A program made the position numbers and the translations under genes. Below are positions 1-13,085 of a DNA stretch of 64,000 nucleotides, piece after piece. Origin of the DNA: Epiperipatus broadwayi (taxonomy: Eukaryota > Onychophora > Udeonychophora > Euonychophora > Peripatidae); assembly GCA_028023455.1 (NCBI GenBank), contig JAQFVV010012506.1, positions 3,772,714 through 3,836,713 on the forward strand, read 5' to 3'. The notes beneath the pieces were generated by a model. The model was not told the origin of the DNA, ran no database searches, and saw nothing but the letters and a program-made list of their open reading frames with translations. Numbering within the stretch: the first letter of the stretch is position 1; each line of letters opens with the position of its first letter.

Positions 1-498
1 ATTTTACCTTTTTTTCATTTATAAAATCCAACTCTAAAATGTTTATAGCTCTTTTTTTATATATAAAATTGTTTCAAATTTCTATAAAAATCAATATCCC
101 AAACAATAATTTTATTAAACTTAACAATTAAGCCTTGTTAAGTTATAAATGAAACTTATTAAAAGTTTGTATAATTATTAAAATTCTACAGTTTTTTCCA
201 TTTTCTCAAGCATTATTCATTCAATCATCTTCTTAGTAATCTTGATAATTTGCTTAACCAACTAAATTCATTTTCTAATTTGTGTTTAACAAGATTATTA
301 TTTTCTTTTATATATATAATTTTTTTCTTGTTTAATTAGTCCATATTCAAGCACAAGGGCGTGTGCGGTGCAACTGCTCCCAAAAGCTATTAATACAAAT
401 ACAAATAGCTAACTAAAAATATTAAAACAGCTGAGCGCTTTCAAAGGATCTTGCCTTCATAATCATAGCTTGCTTACGTTTAAATTTATGCAAATATG

Positions 499-1082
499 CT
501 AATTCCATCTTTTTGATAGAGAAAAACACGTGTCCTTCCTGTTTATGACATCGCTGTCGCGAGAGATAAATAAAGCCTCTTTGATCTTTCTTTTGAGGTC
601 ATGTCTCTCTCTACATACGATGGTAGGATTGTCCGGAATGCACTCATGGTGACTTGTGCACTGGTGCTGATAAAAAACTGAATAAGTAGAAGGATCGTTG
701 CGAGCTCTATTGTACGAATACTTGTGTTGTGCCAATCATGTGGCCAAAGATGCTCTGCTTTCCCCATAATATGTGCCTTTGCAATAGTTATTTGGACAAG
801 CAATGTTATATACTGTATGGGGGGTCTGTAACAGTGGAGTTTGATCTTTGGTATTGTTAATTAGATTGTTAGAATTTGGAGGGGTTCGAAAACAGAGCTG
901 ATATTTGTTGTTAAGGATGGAATGTAGTTTCTTGTGTAAATTGGGTATGTATGGAAGTAATAATCTGGGTTTATCCTGTGTGGCGTGAGAGTTGAGAGGT
1001 TTATTCTGAATGTGTGAGATTTTTTTGTCGATGGTGGATTGTCTGAAGCCTAAATTCAGTAGATCATTTCTATATTCTGCTA
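499..1082 (-). pseudogene. Inverted copy of Penelope-like GIY-YIG endonuclease region, broken
   Basis: On the minus strand this arm repeats the 3' part of the neighbouring plus-strand copy: connector, GIY-YIG module and C-terminus. It lacks all RT sequence. One in-frame TGA at 738-736 stands where the right arm has CGA, just after the SLAT residues of the nuclease core; this is a C-to-T change at a CpG. The arm is otherwise nearly identical to its partner, so the two were probably made together. A minus-strand reading frame that runs on across the spacer is a fusion artefact. Confidence 0.8.
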
Positions 1083-1083
1083 T

Positions 1084-1890
1084 GTCACAACTGAAGACAC
1101 TCACCAACAAGTCAAATACCTTGATGTCAAAATAAAAAGAGAAAATAACCACTGCCATTATAGCATGGCCATCAAACCGTTGGAAATCAGATGCCATACA
1201 CACCTCCAATCTCACACACCCACAGCACATAAATTATCGGGTCTAGCATATTTTTTGCATAGAAACAGATTGTTGTGTAAAATCGAGGCAGATGCAAAAA
1301 CAAATGTAGCAGAATATAGAAATGATCTACTGAATTTAGGCTTCAGACAATCCACCATCAACAAAAAAATCTCACACATTCAGAATAAACCTCTCAACTC
1401 TCACGCCACACAGGATAAACCCAGATTATTACTTCCATACATACCCAATTTACACAAGAAACTACATTCCATCCTTAACAACAAATATCAGCTCTGTTTT
1501 CGAACCCATCCAAATTCTAACAATCTAATTAACAATACCAAAGATCAAACTCCACTGTTACAGACCCCCCATACAGTATATAACATTGCTTGTCCAAATA
1601 ACTATTGCAAAGGCACATATTATGGGGAAAGCAGAGCATCTTTGGCCACACGATTGGCACAACACAAGTATTCGTACAATAGAGCTCGCAACGATCCTTC
1701 TACTTATTCAGTTTTTTATCAGCACCAGTGCACAAGTCACCATGAGTGCATTCCGGACAATCCTACCATCGTATATAGAGAGAGACATGACCTCAAAAGA
1801 AAGATCAAAGAGGCTTTATTTATCTCTCGCGACAGCAATGCCATAAACAGGAAGGACACGTGTTTTTCTCTATCAAAAAGATGGAATTAG
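1084..1890 (+). CDS. Penelope-like RT C-terminus plus GIY-YIG endonuclease (5'-truncated, frame open)
   Basis: The frame is open from the inversion joint at 1084 to the TAG at 1888-1890, about 268 codons. The first part resembles the C-terminal region of Penelope reverse transcriptase (a YLDVKIKR stretch, then LAYFLHRNRLL). After a lysine- and asparagine-rich connector comes a GIY-YIG nuclease module. It reads TVYNIACPNNYC, then GTYYGESRASLATRLAQH, where the YIG half is YYG and the following arginine is kept, then a distal KIKEALF glutamate. Fingers and palm of the RT are missing, so this copy cannot mobilise itself. An ATG at 1165 is internal and not a likely native start. No stops have accumulated, so the copy is fairly young. 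Confidence 0.8.
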   Translation, partial: VTTEDTHQQVKYLDVKIKRENNHCHYSMAIKPLEIRCHTHLQSHTPTAHKLSGLAYFLHRNRLLCKIEADAKTNVAEYRNDLLNLGFRQSTINKKISHIQNKPLNSHATQDKPRLLLPYIPNLHKKLHSILNNKYQLCFRTHPNSNNLINNTKDQTPLLQTPHTVYNIACPNNYCKGTYYGESRASLATRLAQHKYSYNRARNDPSTYSVFYQHQCTSHHECIPDNPTIVYRERHDLKRKIKEALFISRDSNAINRKDTCFSLSKRWN

Positions 1891-4800
1891 CATATTTGCA
1901 TAAATTTAAACATAAGCAAGCTATGATTATGAAGGCAAGATCCTTTGAAAGCGCTCAGCTGTTTTAATATTTTTAGTTAGCTATTTGTATTTGTATTAAT
2001 AGCTTTTGGGAGCAGTTGCGCCGCACATGCACTTGTGCTTGAATACATACATTTCCCAAAAGTAAAATTATTTAACTTAATCGGATTAGTCCATATTATA
2101 ACTTTATAATTAGATCCAAGATTTATACTAAAAAAAAAAGAAAAAAACGAGTGAACAAACACATACATCAATCATTAAACAAATTTCACTTTATTTACAA
2201 CATTTGTTTCCAAACAGATGATAGTCAACTATATTATAATAAGCATTTATAATACATTTATGTATAAGTGTGTGTATATATTGTACATACATGTTTAAAA
2301 TATATATATATACTAGCTGTATTTACAGCTTTGCTCATGTTATTACACATTAAACAATCAGCATCAGAACTGTCTACAGTTTTGAAAATGAAGACCCGTT
2401 CCTTCGAAAGCGCTAGCTACAGTAAAGAAATAAATTGAATTGTCGAAGCGTTAAAATTAAGTGTGGAAATAATATCGCAAAATATCAGAACACTAAAAGA
2501 ATGTAATGTAATTGATAATTATAATATATATAAAATAATAATAAATGTGATATTAACAATGGTCAAAAATAACTATTGTAATTCATTTTTATAAACAATG
2601 TTGTAGGTCATTTTGAACTGATGTTGATAACTCATGTATTATTATTTCATGTAAATATTCTTTAAATATATTTTAATTCTCAGACCCACAGCTTTAAATG
2701 CTTTAGTAGAATAATAATAATAAAAATATAATGCAGTTGATTATTGAAACATATTTCTTATTTATATATATATATAAGGAAGATATATTCTCAACAGTAG
2801 AAATTTCTTAATGTTTTTTTTATCTAAATTCCATTTTTGATGTTCTGAATATCAGATAAAAATTTCCATCATTAATTGTTTTTATTTCTCCAACTATTCC
2901 ATCATTGTTATTAAAAAATTTTATAATTAAAATATATTTATGTACTCACTTTCCAACTCTAGTGATACCCTCACATTAGTAGAAAGTTTGACAATTAAAA
3001 TATATTTATGTATTCCAGTTTTGAAGTATTAAATATCAAATAAAATTTTTACTCACTAATTTTGCCCATTTCACTAGTTTTCCCTTGCATGAATAAAAAG
3101 TTTGATAAAATATATTTACATGAAATAACTATCAACAGTAATATTGCAAAAAATATAACTTATTAAATACAATAAATTATTTTGTATTCTATATGACAAT
3201 TTTTTTAATGGCTTTAAAATTTTAATGTAATATATGCAAGTGAAAAATTAAACACATTCAAATAATAATTTAAAATACATTTATTCAATATTTTACCTGG
3301 ACCAAAAACTAATATCTCTTCATTACTCTAGTATGTATTTTGATATGCAGATCACAACATCTTACTTTATCACATGACAATATACTATAGGGAAATAGTA
3401 AAAGTTTATTAAAGTCAATAGTATATCATCTCTTGCTGTAGCAGTGAAGGTTTAAATTTTATTCTAACATGTTTCATTAAATATAAATTGAAATTCTAAA
3501 AGTTTATAGTATTTATTACTATAACTGATATAAATTGCCATTCAAATGAGAAATTAAATGTTACAAATGCAATTTAATTAATTTAAAATATATTTACAAA
3601 ATCAAATTTTATCTTGTCTTATCAAGACCTATACTTTTTGTTTAAAAAATTTTCCAACTCTGCAATCTTTTAATCTGTGCTACTCTTTTTTTTTGTTTTT
3701 TTATGGCTTCATTTGAAGATAATTATGATATAGATTTTCCATGCATTTTTATGCTGCAAATTACTTTTAAAAAAAAAAAAACAATGCAAAAATGTATATG
3801 CTAATAAAATTCTATACAAAAAAGAAAGTCTATCATCTAAGATTCTTCAAGGTTGGTATAATATTTGTTGAATTATAAAGTCACAAACTTTCACATTTAT
3901 ATATTAATACAGATATCATATATGTATATAGATGGCATGTGTTATGTGAATTAAAAAATTGAAGTGTAGAAAATTAAAATTACTTTTTTTTTCTATTTAA
4001 TATCATGGACAAACTGAAACTACAGTTAAGTGCTTGTGCAGATGTAATGTAACACTTTTCAACTGCTTAATTAATGACACTGAATCGTGAAATAAAATTG
4101 GAATAGTTTTCATTAATAAGTATTACCTCTCTTGCCCATCATAGTTTTAATCTATTTTTACCTATTTATATAATTTTCATTACCAAGAAATATGTAAAAC
4201 ATGTTTTCCAGTTAATAAATATTTTCATTCTCATACAAATTACTGTAAAACTTTTCAGCTAGATGGTATTTGATTTTGTTTTTTTATTATTATATTTGTT
4301 ATCTTTTTCATGAATTCTTTAATTTCTATCTCTCTCTCTCTTTTCTTATCAAATTGTTTGAAATAATCTCCAACTTTTTCTTATGTTATATGTAAAATTT
4401 TTATATTAAGTTTGTAAACTAAAAATATTTAAAGTTTGTTTATTTTATAAGTTGGACAAATTGAAATTGATGACCATAATGTCCTTTTAAAATATTTGTT
4501 TTAAGTTTAAATTACTCACTAAGGTAAAAAAAAAAAAAAAAATCTATGACATTTTTCAAAACTTGAAAAAGTAAGATAAACTCTAGTCTAATGAATGACT
4601 AATAAAAATTATTGAAAAAGTAAGAATTTGAAAAGTTTCAAAACATTTAGAAAATGTATTGAATGTATATCATGAACAGTAGTATTTGTACTTTTATATA
4701 TATATTCAAGTAAATAAATTTATTTTTAAAATTCATCAGTGCACTGATTATGTATTTTTAATAAATCTTTTAATGCAGTAATTTCCAGAATCCATTGCCA

Positions 4801-5369
4801 TTTGGATCAAGATTAACCTTGGATAATAATGAAACCTATGCAATAGACATATGTGTAGGCACATGTTTAATATAATTTATTTTGTTAACAGAGACAATGC
4901 TAAGATTACATTTCAGAAACTGACAATTATTCATGTGTATGTTATTGGAAAACTATTTTCATATTCATTCTTGATAATATCAGTTTATAATCTTCAGGAA
5001 TATACCCAGTGGTTTAAGGTGACAAAATACCTTTAAAAATGATTTAAAGAAATATGCTGGTAAAATTATGAAGCCTAGTATGTCATCTGAAACATGGCAC
5101 AGTTAATATAGTCTTAGTTATTGATCAAAATGATGTATTAAGAGTTAAAAAAATAAATGTATATTACTTTAGACATGGGACACTTGTGCTGTGACCAGTG
5201 TGACAACCTATAATTTAATATTTCTCAGTGGACACCTGTATGATATTAAAAAATATGTTTTAAGTTATATATCTCACTTTGATAAGGTAAAGCCAAGACA
5301 GTGATTATAGTTATGCATAAATTATGTCTGTCTTTTGGAGAATTTATAGACATTAAAAAAAGATATGTC

Positions 5370-5500
5370 TGTAGTGCTTGGCAGTTTATAAGAAGTTCGA
5401 CAACCAGAACTGCAAGTTCCAAAATCGATCCTGGACCCTCCGGATCCCAAAGCGGACACTCTAACAACTGCACCAAACCATGCAGAATTTGGCTTCAATT
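5370..5500 (-). repeat. tRNA-derived SINE family B, copy 1
   Basis: On the minus strand the head resembles RNA polymerase III box A (GTGCAGTTGTTAGAGTGTC), followed by a GGATC-rich middle with a weak box B, then a tail that reads AACTTCTTATAAACTGCCAAGC. The same order is seen at 34576-34720 (minus), 21600-21692 (plus) and 27366-27485 (plus). The open frames on both strands across it are fortuitous. Confidence 0.55.
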
Positions 5501-7017
5501 ACTTTCTGTTCAGCTACTTGTAATCTGAAATATTTATTATTTATATATGTCTAAATAAAATCATATGCTTTACTAAGTACCATAAATCATGAAAAACCTG
5601 ATCCCAGCATGAAATCATCCTTTATGCATAAGTGCTTAAACCACTCACAATTGCATTTTGATAAAAAAAATATTTTAGTCATTATTTAAAAAAATCGATA
5701 ATATTAATTTAACAATCAATCATTTTATATATTCATATCTTTTTGAATATTGTAACATCTTTGATTCATTTTCTGATTCACTTGTATGTAATTCCATTAT
5801 GTACTTGAGTAAACACAGTCCCTGTTAAAATATTACTAGTGTTATGTAGTCTTACACATTTATGAAACATGCAGAATTACATTTATGTACCCATATTATA
5901 ATATACATTATGAAAAGATAATTCCATTGGAATTCATAAATCTAATAATATTTCACTGAAATAATCTTAATATTTCAGTAATACAGAACATCTCAATTTA
6001 TAAAGATATAATTTTATTAATAAATATTCCAGTTGTGCTAAATTAATAATTCAGATTAAGCATTATAAAAATGTATAGCTATTAATAAATTAATTTCAAT
6101 TTTATATTATTCATGATTTGATTTAATATTATTCATTCATGCAAATTTTTTTTGCATTTACATATATCCATTTTCTGTAGCTAGGCCAATTTTCTGGAAT
6201 TGCTATTGAAAATTGGTAATTACAATTACTTTTCCATAAATTGTAAATAAAATTTTATTTGTTTTATAAAAGCATAATCTTATTATATTCATATTTTAAT
6301 TTAAATATTATAAATAATTATTAAGCAACTAGATTTCTTATCCCCCACGATTCTAATAGCATAACTATGGAATAGGTAATCCAAAGATTGAACAGTGATA
6401 TTCATAATATGAAAATTGATGTTTGACATATGATTTGTATTAATTATTATAATTAAAAGTATTTTCTAATTAATATACATGTGAGTGTGAAGAGGAATAA
6501 TCATTTAGTTATTTCATTCTTTTAACACTAATCCAAGTCTGTTTGCTGCTTGATGATGAACCAACATAATGATGATGATCATGACATTCAACCAGAATGT
6601 CTAAATATATAGAACTAAGCAAATAACATCTTAATAAATTCAATCTTAAGAAATGTTATATATATATTAATAGCAAGATTATATTATTACTTCATACATT
6701 CAGAATGTTAAGTACACACATTATCATGTATATATCCAAAACATATATGCTACTAATAACGGGTCCTTACATTCTCATATAGTCCATTGCAATAAATTTG
6801 ATAACTTTAAAGGGAGGCTTACACATATAGTATTATTATCAGAGCCAGCTCAAGAAGAAGTAAAGTTTTCATGTGGGGGGAGGGGATCTTTTACCCGTGG
6901 TAAAAATACTTAGCTATTTTTTAAAAAATCTTATTTGCAGATATAGATATATCGCTTTATAATCAAATCAAGAACAATTCACTTTATTACATTTTTTTTT
7001 TTTCTCATGTGTCATAG

Positions 7018-7104
7018 TATCAGGCCGGAAGCAAACCCGCTAACCCGGGACAATTGCTTGTAAAGCAGCTGTCGCTGACCTCTCGACCACCAATGCTTGA
7101 CTAA
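7018..7104 (-). repeat. tRNA-like sequence, probable SINE head of a second family
   Basis: The minus strand contains TGGTCGAGAGG, a good box A, and about 45 bases later GGGTTTGCTTCC, a diverged box B. The anticodon arm does not fold cleanly and no acceptor stem closes, so I call a tRNA-derived SINE head or tRNA pseudogene, not a functional tRNA. Confidence 0.4.
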
Positions 7105-9279
7105 AATTTATTTATTTTTAATGAGAATTCACTACCAAAAAATAACATTCAAGAAAATCAAATAATTTTTTGTATTTTGTATATTTTATTTTGCTTACTC
7201 AAAATTAAATTACACAAATTAATACTTATATAATTACTTCTGATTATTTCTAAATTATAAATATGGCTTTATGTTATTGAATGAATATTTCGAAAAACTT
7301 AAGCTGAGCCAAGCCACTATGAAAAGGTATAACCATATAGATATAGTCTCACTTAATAGCACTGAGTTAACTTTTGTTGAATTCTCACCGGAATCATAGT
7401 GCAAATTAATTAACTAACTGTGCTGGGAGCAGGATGAATGTATAGTTTATAAAATATGCCAATTATATTAAGAAAATAAAGTAAAATACATATAATGCTA
7501 AAAATTATATTTGTTTCTTTGAATATTTTATTGCTAATTTGTTAATAACATCATCATAATGTATTCTTTTTTGCAAGGCTGATATAGCCTATAAAAGTCC
7601 CTAGTTGAAGAAAATCATTCTTGACATATGATCATTTCACACTAACATGATCAAAATGTTATAAAATATTTAAGCAAACACTTTGTACATAGCTGAAAAA
7701 TTATATCACTGCAAAAACTGCTTTTATAACTATGATGGGATCGGGCTTTCAAATTACAGTTTTGGCAAAAGACATAAATATAGTTATATTTAGCTATTAA
7801 TAAAATATTTTTATTTTTGAATAAAATGTAGATCATGTAGGCACAGGGCCTTGATAAATGCTGGACAGTGTGGCCACATCATTCACATCACCCTCCGACT
7901 GTTTCTGATTGTTATGTTACATATATACTTTGCTGTGTGAGTTGCAATTTTTTATTGTAAATCTTAGATCCAAACATTTGCACTTATTAAACTTTTTTTT
8001 TTAAAAAATTCAAGTATATGGATATATTTCCTTTTATTAATAAATTATTTTTACCACTAATTATAATTTTATATTTTAGTATAATTTTTAACCACATAGC
8101 AGTAGAATCTGTCTTTTTCTCTAAACATCTTTTAAGTTGAAGATATTTCATAGATTGGGTATATATGATTTGCATGTATAATAGTTATAAATTAATCAAA
8201 TCTCTAAATTATAATATGGTCCAATAAAAATTATTGCAAAACTCGACAATTAATCTAGATTCAAGAATCTCGGTTAAGAATTATAATTTATCTAAAAATC
8301 CATTAAATAAGTAAACATAATTGCATAGGGATTTTATTGCTTGAAAGTTCGTAAATATGAATATTGGAAGCATCAAAACTGAAATCAATCTGTATATTCC
8401 AGTCTGACATTCTACGACTGCTCTAAGCTATGCAGAGCAAAATCTAGTTTAAAATATTTATTCATCATGCAAACATACAATAGCTTATTTTTGTTAAAAA
8501 CAAAATTAAAACTAAATGGAAAAAAAAAAATGTGCAAAAATTCAGCTCAGTTATATCTGCTGATTTCTTTATTATTCAGATTGATTGAACTTATTTCATG
8601 TAATTGCTTTGAATTATTGTTTTCATTTATTAGAAATAAGAATAACTTCAATACAATTTTGAAATTTCGCACTTTGCATTCAGTGTATTAATTATTAAAA
8701 TTAACTTTATATCAAAAAAAAGTTACCTTTTAGTGACTTAATAGTTATTCTTAATCTTTTAGAAGTGTATGTCACAGCCTTTTTAATTATTTTAAATTTA
8801 TATATTTTGCAAAGCAGTTATGTTGTTGATTTAATTCACAGGATTTTTGACAAATACTTAGTGTGCCAATCTTCATTTCCGAATTTTGCAAAGTAATATT
8901 TCAACATCTTGTTCTTTCTCCATTATAAATCTATCTGTCTGTAAAATAGTTATATGCTACTAGAAACTTGTGCAAATTTTAAAAATATATATTAATTTTA
9001 TTACTTAGTGTGGGTACAAATGTTATATTAGAAGCATGTATTACTACTATTCATTTATATGGTTTTTTTTTTTTTTTTGCTATTGTTGTTTGTTTAATTT
9101 ATATGTCTATATAGTAATTTATTTACTATGTGTGTTTGTGTCAAAATTTGTTTGAATAAATAACTTGTATTAGACAATGAAGTCTGGGAGTCATAAAAGT
9201 TTAATGTTAATCTCGATTTTGTTTGGTTAATGGAAATTGCTAACTTCTAGGAATCCAAATTAATAACATTCTATTAATA

Positions 9280-9560
9280 ATTTTTATTAGACATTCATTA
9301 AACTAGAGATTAACCATTTAATGAATAATATTTCTGTATTGTAATTTTCACTATATAGCTGCACGCACTTTGAGGGCTGGTTTCTATTCATTTTTAATTC
9401 TTTGTGGAGGGATATAATCATAAACATATAACTACAGACGTGAAAAAAATATATGATCTGGAAGATGCACATTTCATGTTAAATAAGCACTCATCAGTTG
9501 GCCTAGATCATATTCTCTTACACATATATTTATCATTCTATTATTACATTTTCAAGTCAC
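9280..9560. repeat. Dispersed repeat family A, diverged copy
   Basis: It shares a string of short matches in the same order with copies near 25.5, 29.6 and 63.7 kb: a CATGTGAAAAAGAT-like block, GATCTCCAATATAT, CTGAACCAGCACTCATCAGTTG, then CTTACATATATAT. This copy is more diverged and includes the segment before the block, shared with 25.4-25.6 kb. Confidence 0.5.
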
Positions 9561-9705
9561 TGAAGTGTAACTGCAAAACATTGTAATGCAATATATTGAA
9601 TATTTATCATGCTAAAACAAATTCTATTTACTGTATATAATACAAAATGAATATGATTTATTTGAAAATACCACAGACAAAAAATATACTTAGAATCAAT
9701 AAATA

Positions 9706-9711
9706 TTTATT
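9706..9711 (-). promoter_or_regulatory. Candidate polyadenylation signal of the Kunitz gene
   Basis: AATAAA lies on the minus strand about 110 bases past the stop codon, a normal 3' UTR distance. It sits in the palindrome AATAAATATTTATT. A second AATAAA lies within ten bases of the stop and is less likely to be used. In AT-rich DNA such hexamers are common, so this is a candidate only. Confidence 0.4.
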
Positions 9712-9818
9712 GAAACTGAATACAATTTTTTTTTTTAACAAGTGTAGTATTAATTACAGACCGTTGTTTGGTTGTCGAAAAGATTTTCAAAATTATGACT
9801 TCTTAAATTTATTTAAAA

Positions 9819-9985
9819 TCAGTGTCCGCAGGCATTCATACATTCTTTTTCATTTTGGAAGTTGTTTTTATTACCTCCGCATCCGCCGTAGACGAACTTT
9901 TTGCAAGAATTATCAACATGATCGTAATAAAATCTAGGAAAGTAGGCCAAACATAATCCACTTTTAGGTTCGAGCATGCAGAAAT
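9819..9985 (-). CDS. Kunitz polyprotein, last exon: Kunitz domain 4 and stop codon
   Basis: The acceptor is TTTTTATTTAG before 9985 and the stop is TGA at 9821-9819. The exon enters in phase 1. It encodes one complete Kunitz/BPTI domain with cysteine spacing C-x8-C-x15-C-x7-C-x12-C-x3-C, the family pattern, ending Ala-Cys-Gly-His-stop. The domain has the YFPRFYYD and FVYGGCGGN signatures. The residue after the second cysteine, the P1 position that sets protease specificity, is leucine; the other three domains have arginine. By family knowledge a P1 leucine suggests a chymotrypsin- or elastase-like target, or loss of trypsin inhibition; this is inference. The preceding linker exon at 13.6 kb joins in frame. 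Confidence 0.92.
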
Positions 9986-10717
9986 CTAAATAAAAATTGC
10001 CACAATTTACTTTAAAAATTAAAATACTTTATATATTACATTTAATACATTTAATTTTTTTTTTAAAGTTTTTGCTTTTAGCTATTTATTTCATAAATGG
10101 TAAACCAAGTATTCAAATAAAATTCTCTAAGTTTGCTTGGAATCGGTATCCAGATTTGTTAAAATATATTTTCAAGTTTTTTTTTTTTTATCAGTGTATA
10201 TTAAAGTGAAAATGTTCATGGATTAAAGATTTAAACATATATAGATAAGAAGTCTGAAAAAATATTAATTCAATCTCCTGTATGCATTAAAAAACTTGAC
10301 AAATCATTATTTATCAAGGTATGTGCTTACATCTAATAATCACTTCTTTGGAATAAAGCCAAACTTCCAAGAAAACATACATTAGTAATTTCCAAAATGG
10401 TAAATGTGTTTTACTCCAAGACACCTGATGATATCTATTTTCAGGATGATGTATACACTGCAGAATGATTGATCTTTTTTCCCTGTAGATATAACAATGA
10501 ATATTTAATGCAGAGACTGGAACTGCCATGTTCTAGACTGTTTTCCATATTTTTAAGGTGCATTTATCTATTTATTATATATACCCATGCAATAATCCAG
10601 CTTAAATTACTCACTGTGAAGCAAAAACTACAACATTCTTTCATAGAAAATAAGAAAGAAGATACTGAGTCTATCTATCCAAAAATTATTAGACACTCAA
10701 AATAATTTTTAAAATCC

Positions 10718-10800
10718 ACATAAACTTGAACTCCAGGTTTTAGGCATGGCAAGCTAATTCACTAACCACCAAGCTAACAATAGGTGTGGCTACAAATCAT
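10718..10800 (-). repeat. tRNA-like SINE remnant
   Basis: The minus strand shows TTAGCTTGGTGGTTAGTGAA (box A-like) and, about 45 bases on, GGAGTTCAAGT (box B-like). No acceptor stem is visible. It is probably an old SINE head. Confidence 0.35.
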
Positions 10801-12954
10801 TAGTAAATATTTAAATGAATGTGGAAAAATTTTTCATGGAAAATCTTAGTTAATCTTTGAAAATATTTGACATATATATCAAAATTAATAAAGAAACAGA
10901 GATTGGGGTCACTTACACAACTCTAATTAACTGATCTTACATAAGGTTGGGAAGATCACTATTAGTGTTATAATACTTTGTTGAAACTGTAATTATCATA
11001 TTGCAACAAACATATAATAATTAATGGAACATTATCATGCAACTTGTATTTATTGCTGTTACTATTATATATCCCATGCAGTGCAAAATTTACTATAACC
11101 CTCAAAATGTTATAAAATGAATAAGCAAATAGAGAGTGGCATTATAGTGTAAAAAGAGTATTGCCATGACAATGTTTTGCAAAATAGAGCAGTGAGCTAA
11201 TAAATTTGAAAATTTGCTTTATAATTTATATAAAGTTCACACTGCAGCATATGTGTGTACATATAATCTAAACACAAATAACTCCACTTTCAAAAGCTAT
11301 ACATAAACAATCCTCATATGTCAATAAATTCAAAGAATAAAATGGACCATGTATTCTTTAAGTTTATAGTTTTAAGCATTCACTTACTGAGCATGAAATT
11401 TATATATTAACCTGATTTAAATATGATATAGTTAGAGGATGAAGATGGAATCCTATTTCTAATAATCTACTAAAATTATTAAAATATGGGGGAAATATAT
11501 AAGCTAAACACACAAAACCTAATGAATATTCAAAATAGTCTCCATCATCAATGTATTTTTGAAGACAAATTTTTCCAAAATGGAAAGTGCCATACCCCTC
11601 ACTTTTTTAATGCAATCAAAAACACTTATAAGAATGTTGATCTCCACTTCTGAAATAAAATAGTGATTGCATAAATTCTTGTTGAGATTAAAGAATAATC
11701 AAAAATTGCATATTGGTAGATCATATGAATATAGTGGGGTTGATAACTGATCTTATTTTTCCCTTAGAAAGTTTAAAGTTCCTGAAACCCTTTAAGAAAA
11801 AACATCATGATGAAGCATTACACCCTTTATTCTCAGACTTTGAAGAACTTCAAGCAGAACCAGGATGCTGTCACAATCTTTTGGATTAATAATTTTCATC
11901 AATCCTATATTTTTGAAGAAAATAGCATAATTTATTTTTTTCATTGAACATTGACTTTCAGAATGGTTGGTTTGATCATCTTCAAACACACATATACTTT
12001 CTTGACACATCAGCACATCATAAAAAGAAATATATGCTTCATAATCTGTTATAAATTTAGAAATGACCCAGTGACCACCATCATTAGTAATTATAAAATT
12101 TGTTTCCTGATTCTCATGCGCTACTCTATCAAATTATGTTGAAGCCAATGCTAAACAATTTCTGCAAGCTTGAATTCATATAAAGGATTTTATGTATTGT
12201 TGAAGATCCAATACAAGGGTAGTATCTATCATTTGGTAGGTGCACAAATAGTTGCCTGTTATCATTTACAGACACAGGAAATGTAGTTATTAAAATATTA
12301 ATGGAATACTTTAGCTGCTGCTCATAGATTTATAATGAATTAAATCCAAGGTAAGCACAATTAATTACTCATACAGTCACTGGTTTTGCCATATCTCAAT
12401 ACTGTCAATGTGACCCTCACATTTAATGAAAAGTCCATATGTGAATGTAAATATTAAATATGCATAACTTAATGTATATGTAATTTAAACAGAAGTATCT
12501 ACATCTCTAAAAGATATATATATATATCAATAATTGCAAAAAAAAATAGAATGGACTACCTATCTTTAAACTTATGATAGTTTTTAGCATTCATTTATTG
12601 ATGTTGTTAAAAATGTAGTGTGATATTTATATATTAGCCTGATATAAATATGGTATAAATCATTCTGAAATTATAATTAAATATTTAGAGGATGAAGATG
12701 AAATACTGCAAATGAATATGGGTTAAATTCCACTTAAATCTATATAACAGTAACAAACTCTCTAAGGCATTACTGGGTGGCATTACAGCTTGGGTAAGCA
12801 TAGGAAATGGTGATCATGTGGTGTCTGAGCTAAAAAAAATTATAATAAATTCTTTTTCTAAAAAAAAAGCGATGTTTTATTAGTTTTCCATCATCTAGTA
12901 TTGAGTATTGAATGTCTTTAGAAAAATTTAACTTTTTTAAAATTTTGGTAAAAT

Positions 12955-13085
12955 AACTCAGTTGATTAGAATATTATCTTAAAATTTAATATTCAAGAAT
13001 CTATGGCTCTGGGTTCTATTCCCATGCTAGTACTGTCATTGGTCAGGCCAGCAACACAAAGAAGAGATGAGAGTAATACCTCTTG
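12955..13085 (+). repeat. tRNA-like SINE remnant
   Basis: CTCAGTTGATTAGAATATT resembles a diverged box A and GGGTTCTATTCCC, about 60 bases later, a box B. The spacing is long for a tRNA, so this is a SINE head at best. Confidence 0.35.

Larger units (their letters stand above)
335..2097 (+). mobile_element. Penelope-like element copy, rearranged as a large palindrome, with 13-bp target duplication
   Basis: A 13-bp direct repeat, ATTAGTCCATATT, flanks the insertion at 335-347 and 2085-2097. Between them lie two inverted arms of about 740 bp (about 344-1082 and 1306-2045) around a unique spacer of about 220 bp (1083-1305). A short tail (2046-2084) occurs only on the right. Both arms encode the GIY-YIG endonuclease end of a Penelope-like polyprotein, pointing outwards; the spacer adds the last part of the reverse transcriptase to the right arm. 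5'-truncated copies carrying an inverted second copy at the 5' end are a known outcome of Penelope retrotransposition. The exact target duplication supports one insertion event rather than a later genomic inversion. Confidence 0.85.
2098..9600. other. 3' flank of the Kunitz gene: no supported gene, AT-rich, old SINE remnants
   Basis: Apart from the two tRNA-like repeat remnants listed separately, I see no coding region, RNA gene or ordered repeat array here. Short open frames of 60-80 codons are what AT-rich DNA gives by chance: they lack domain motifs and run through poly-A or poly-T tracts. Long homopolymers occur near 3771-3782, 4527-4541 and 9063-9077. Confidence 0.6.

Noticed and set aside
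543-803. Frames antisense to the GIY-YIG module, also at 1586-1846
   Set aside because: They match each other only because the two arms are copies. They are shadows of the endonuclease frame and have no family motif of their own.
736-1230. Minus-strand frame running from the Penelope left arm across the central spacer
   Set aside because: It fuses the inverted arm with antisense spacer sequence. The true coding direction of the spacer is plus, where it matches Penelope RT.
7018-7104. Functional tRNA gene on the minus strand
   Set aside because: The boxes are plausible but the stems do not close. A SINE head or pseudogene is more likely. The same applies near 10.75, 13.0, 16.6, 32.6 and 43.15 kb.
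9647-9937. Plus-strand frame across the Kunitz-4 exon
   Set aside because: It is antisense to the Kunitz domain and the 3' UTR, with no motif.
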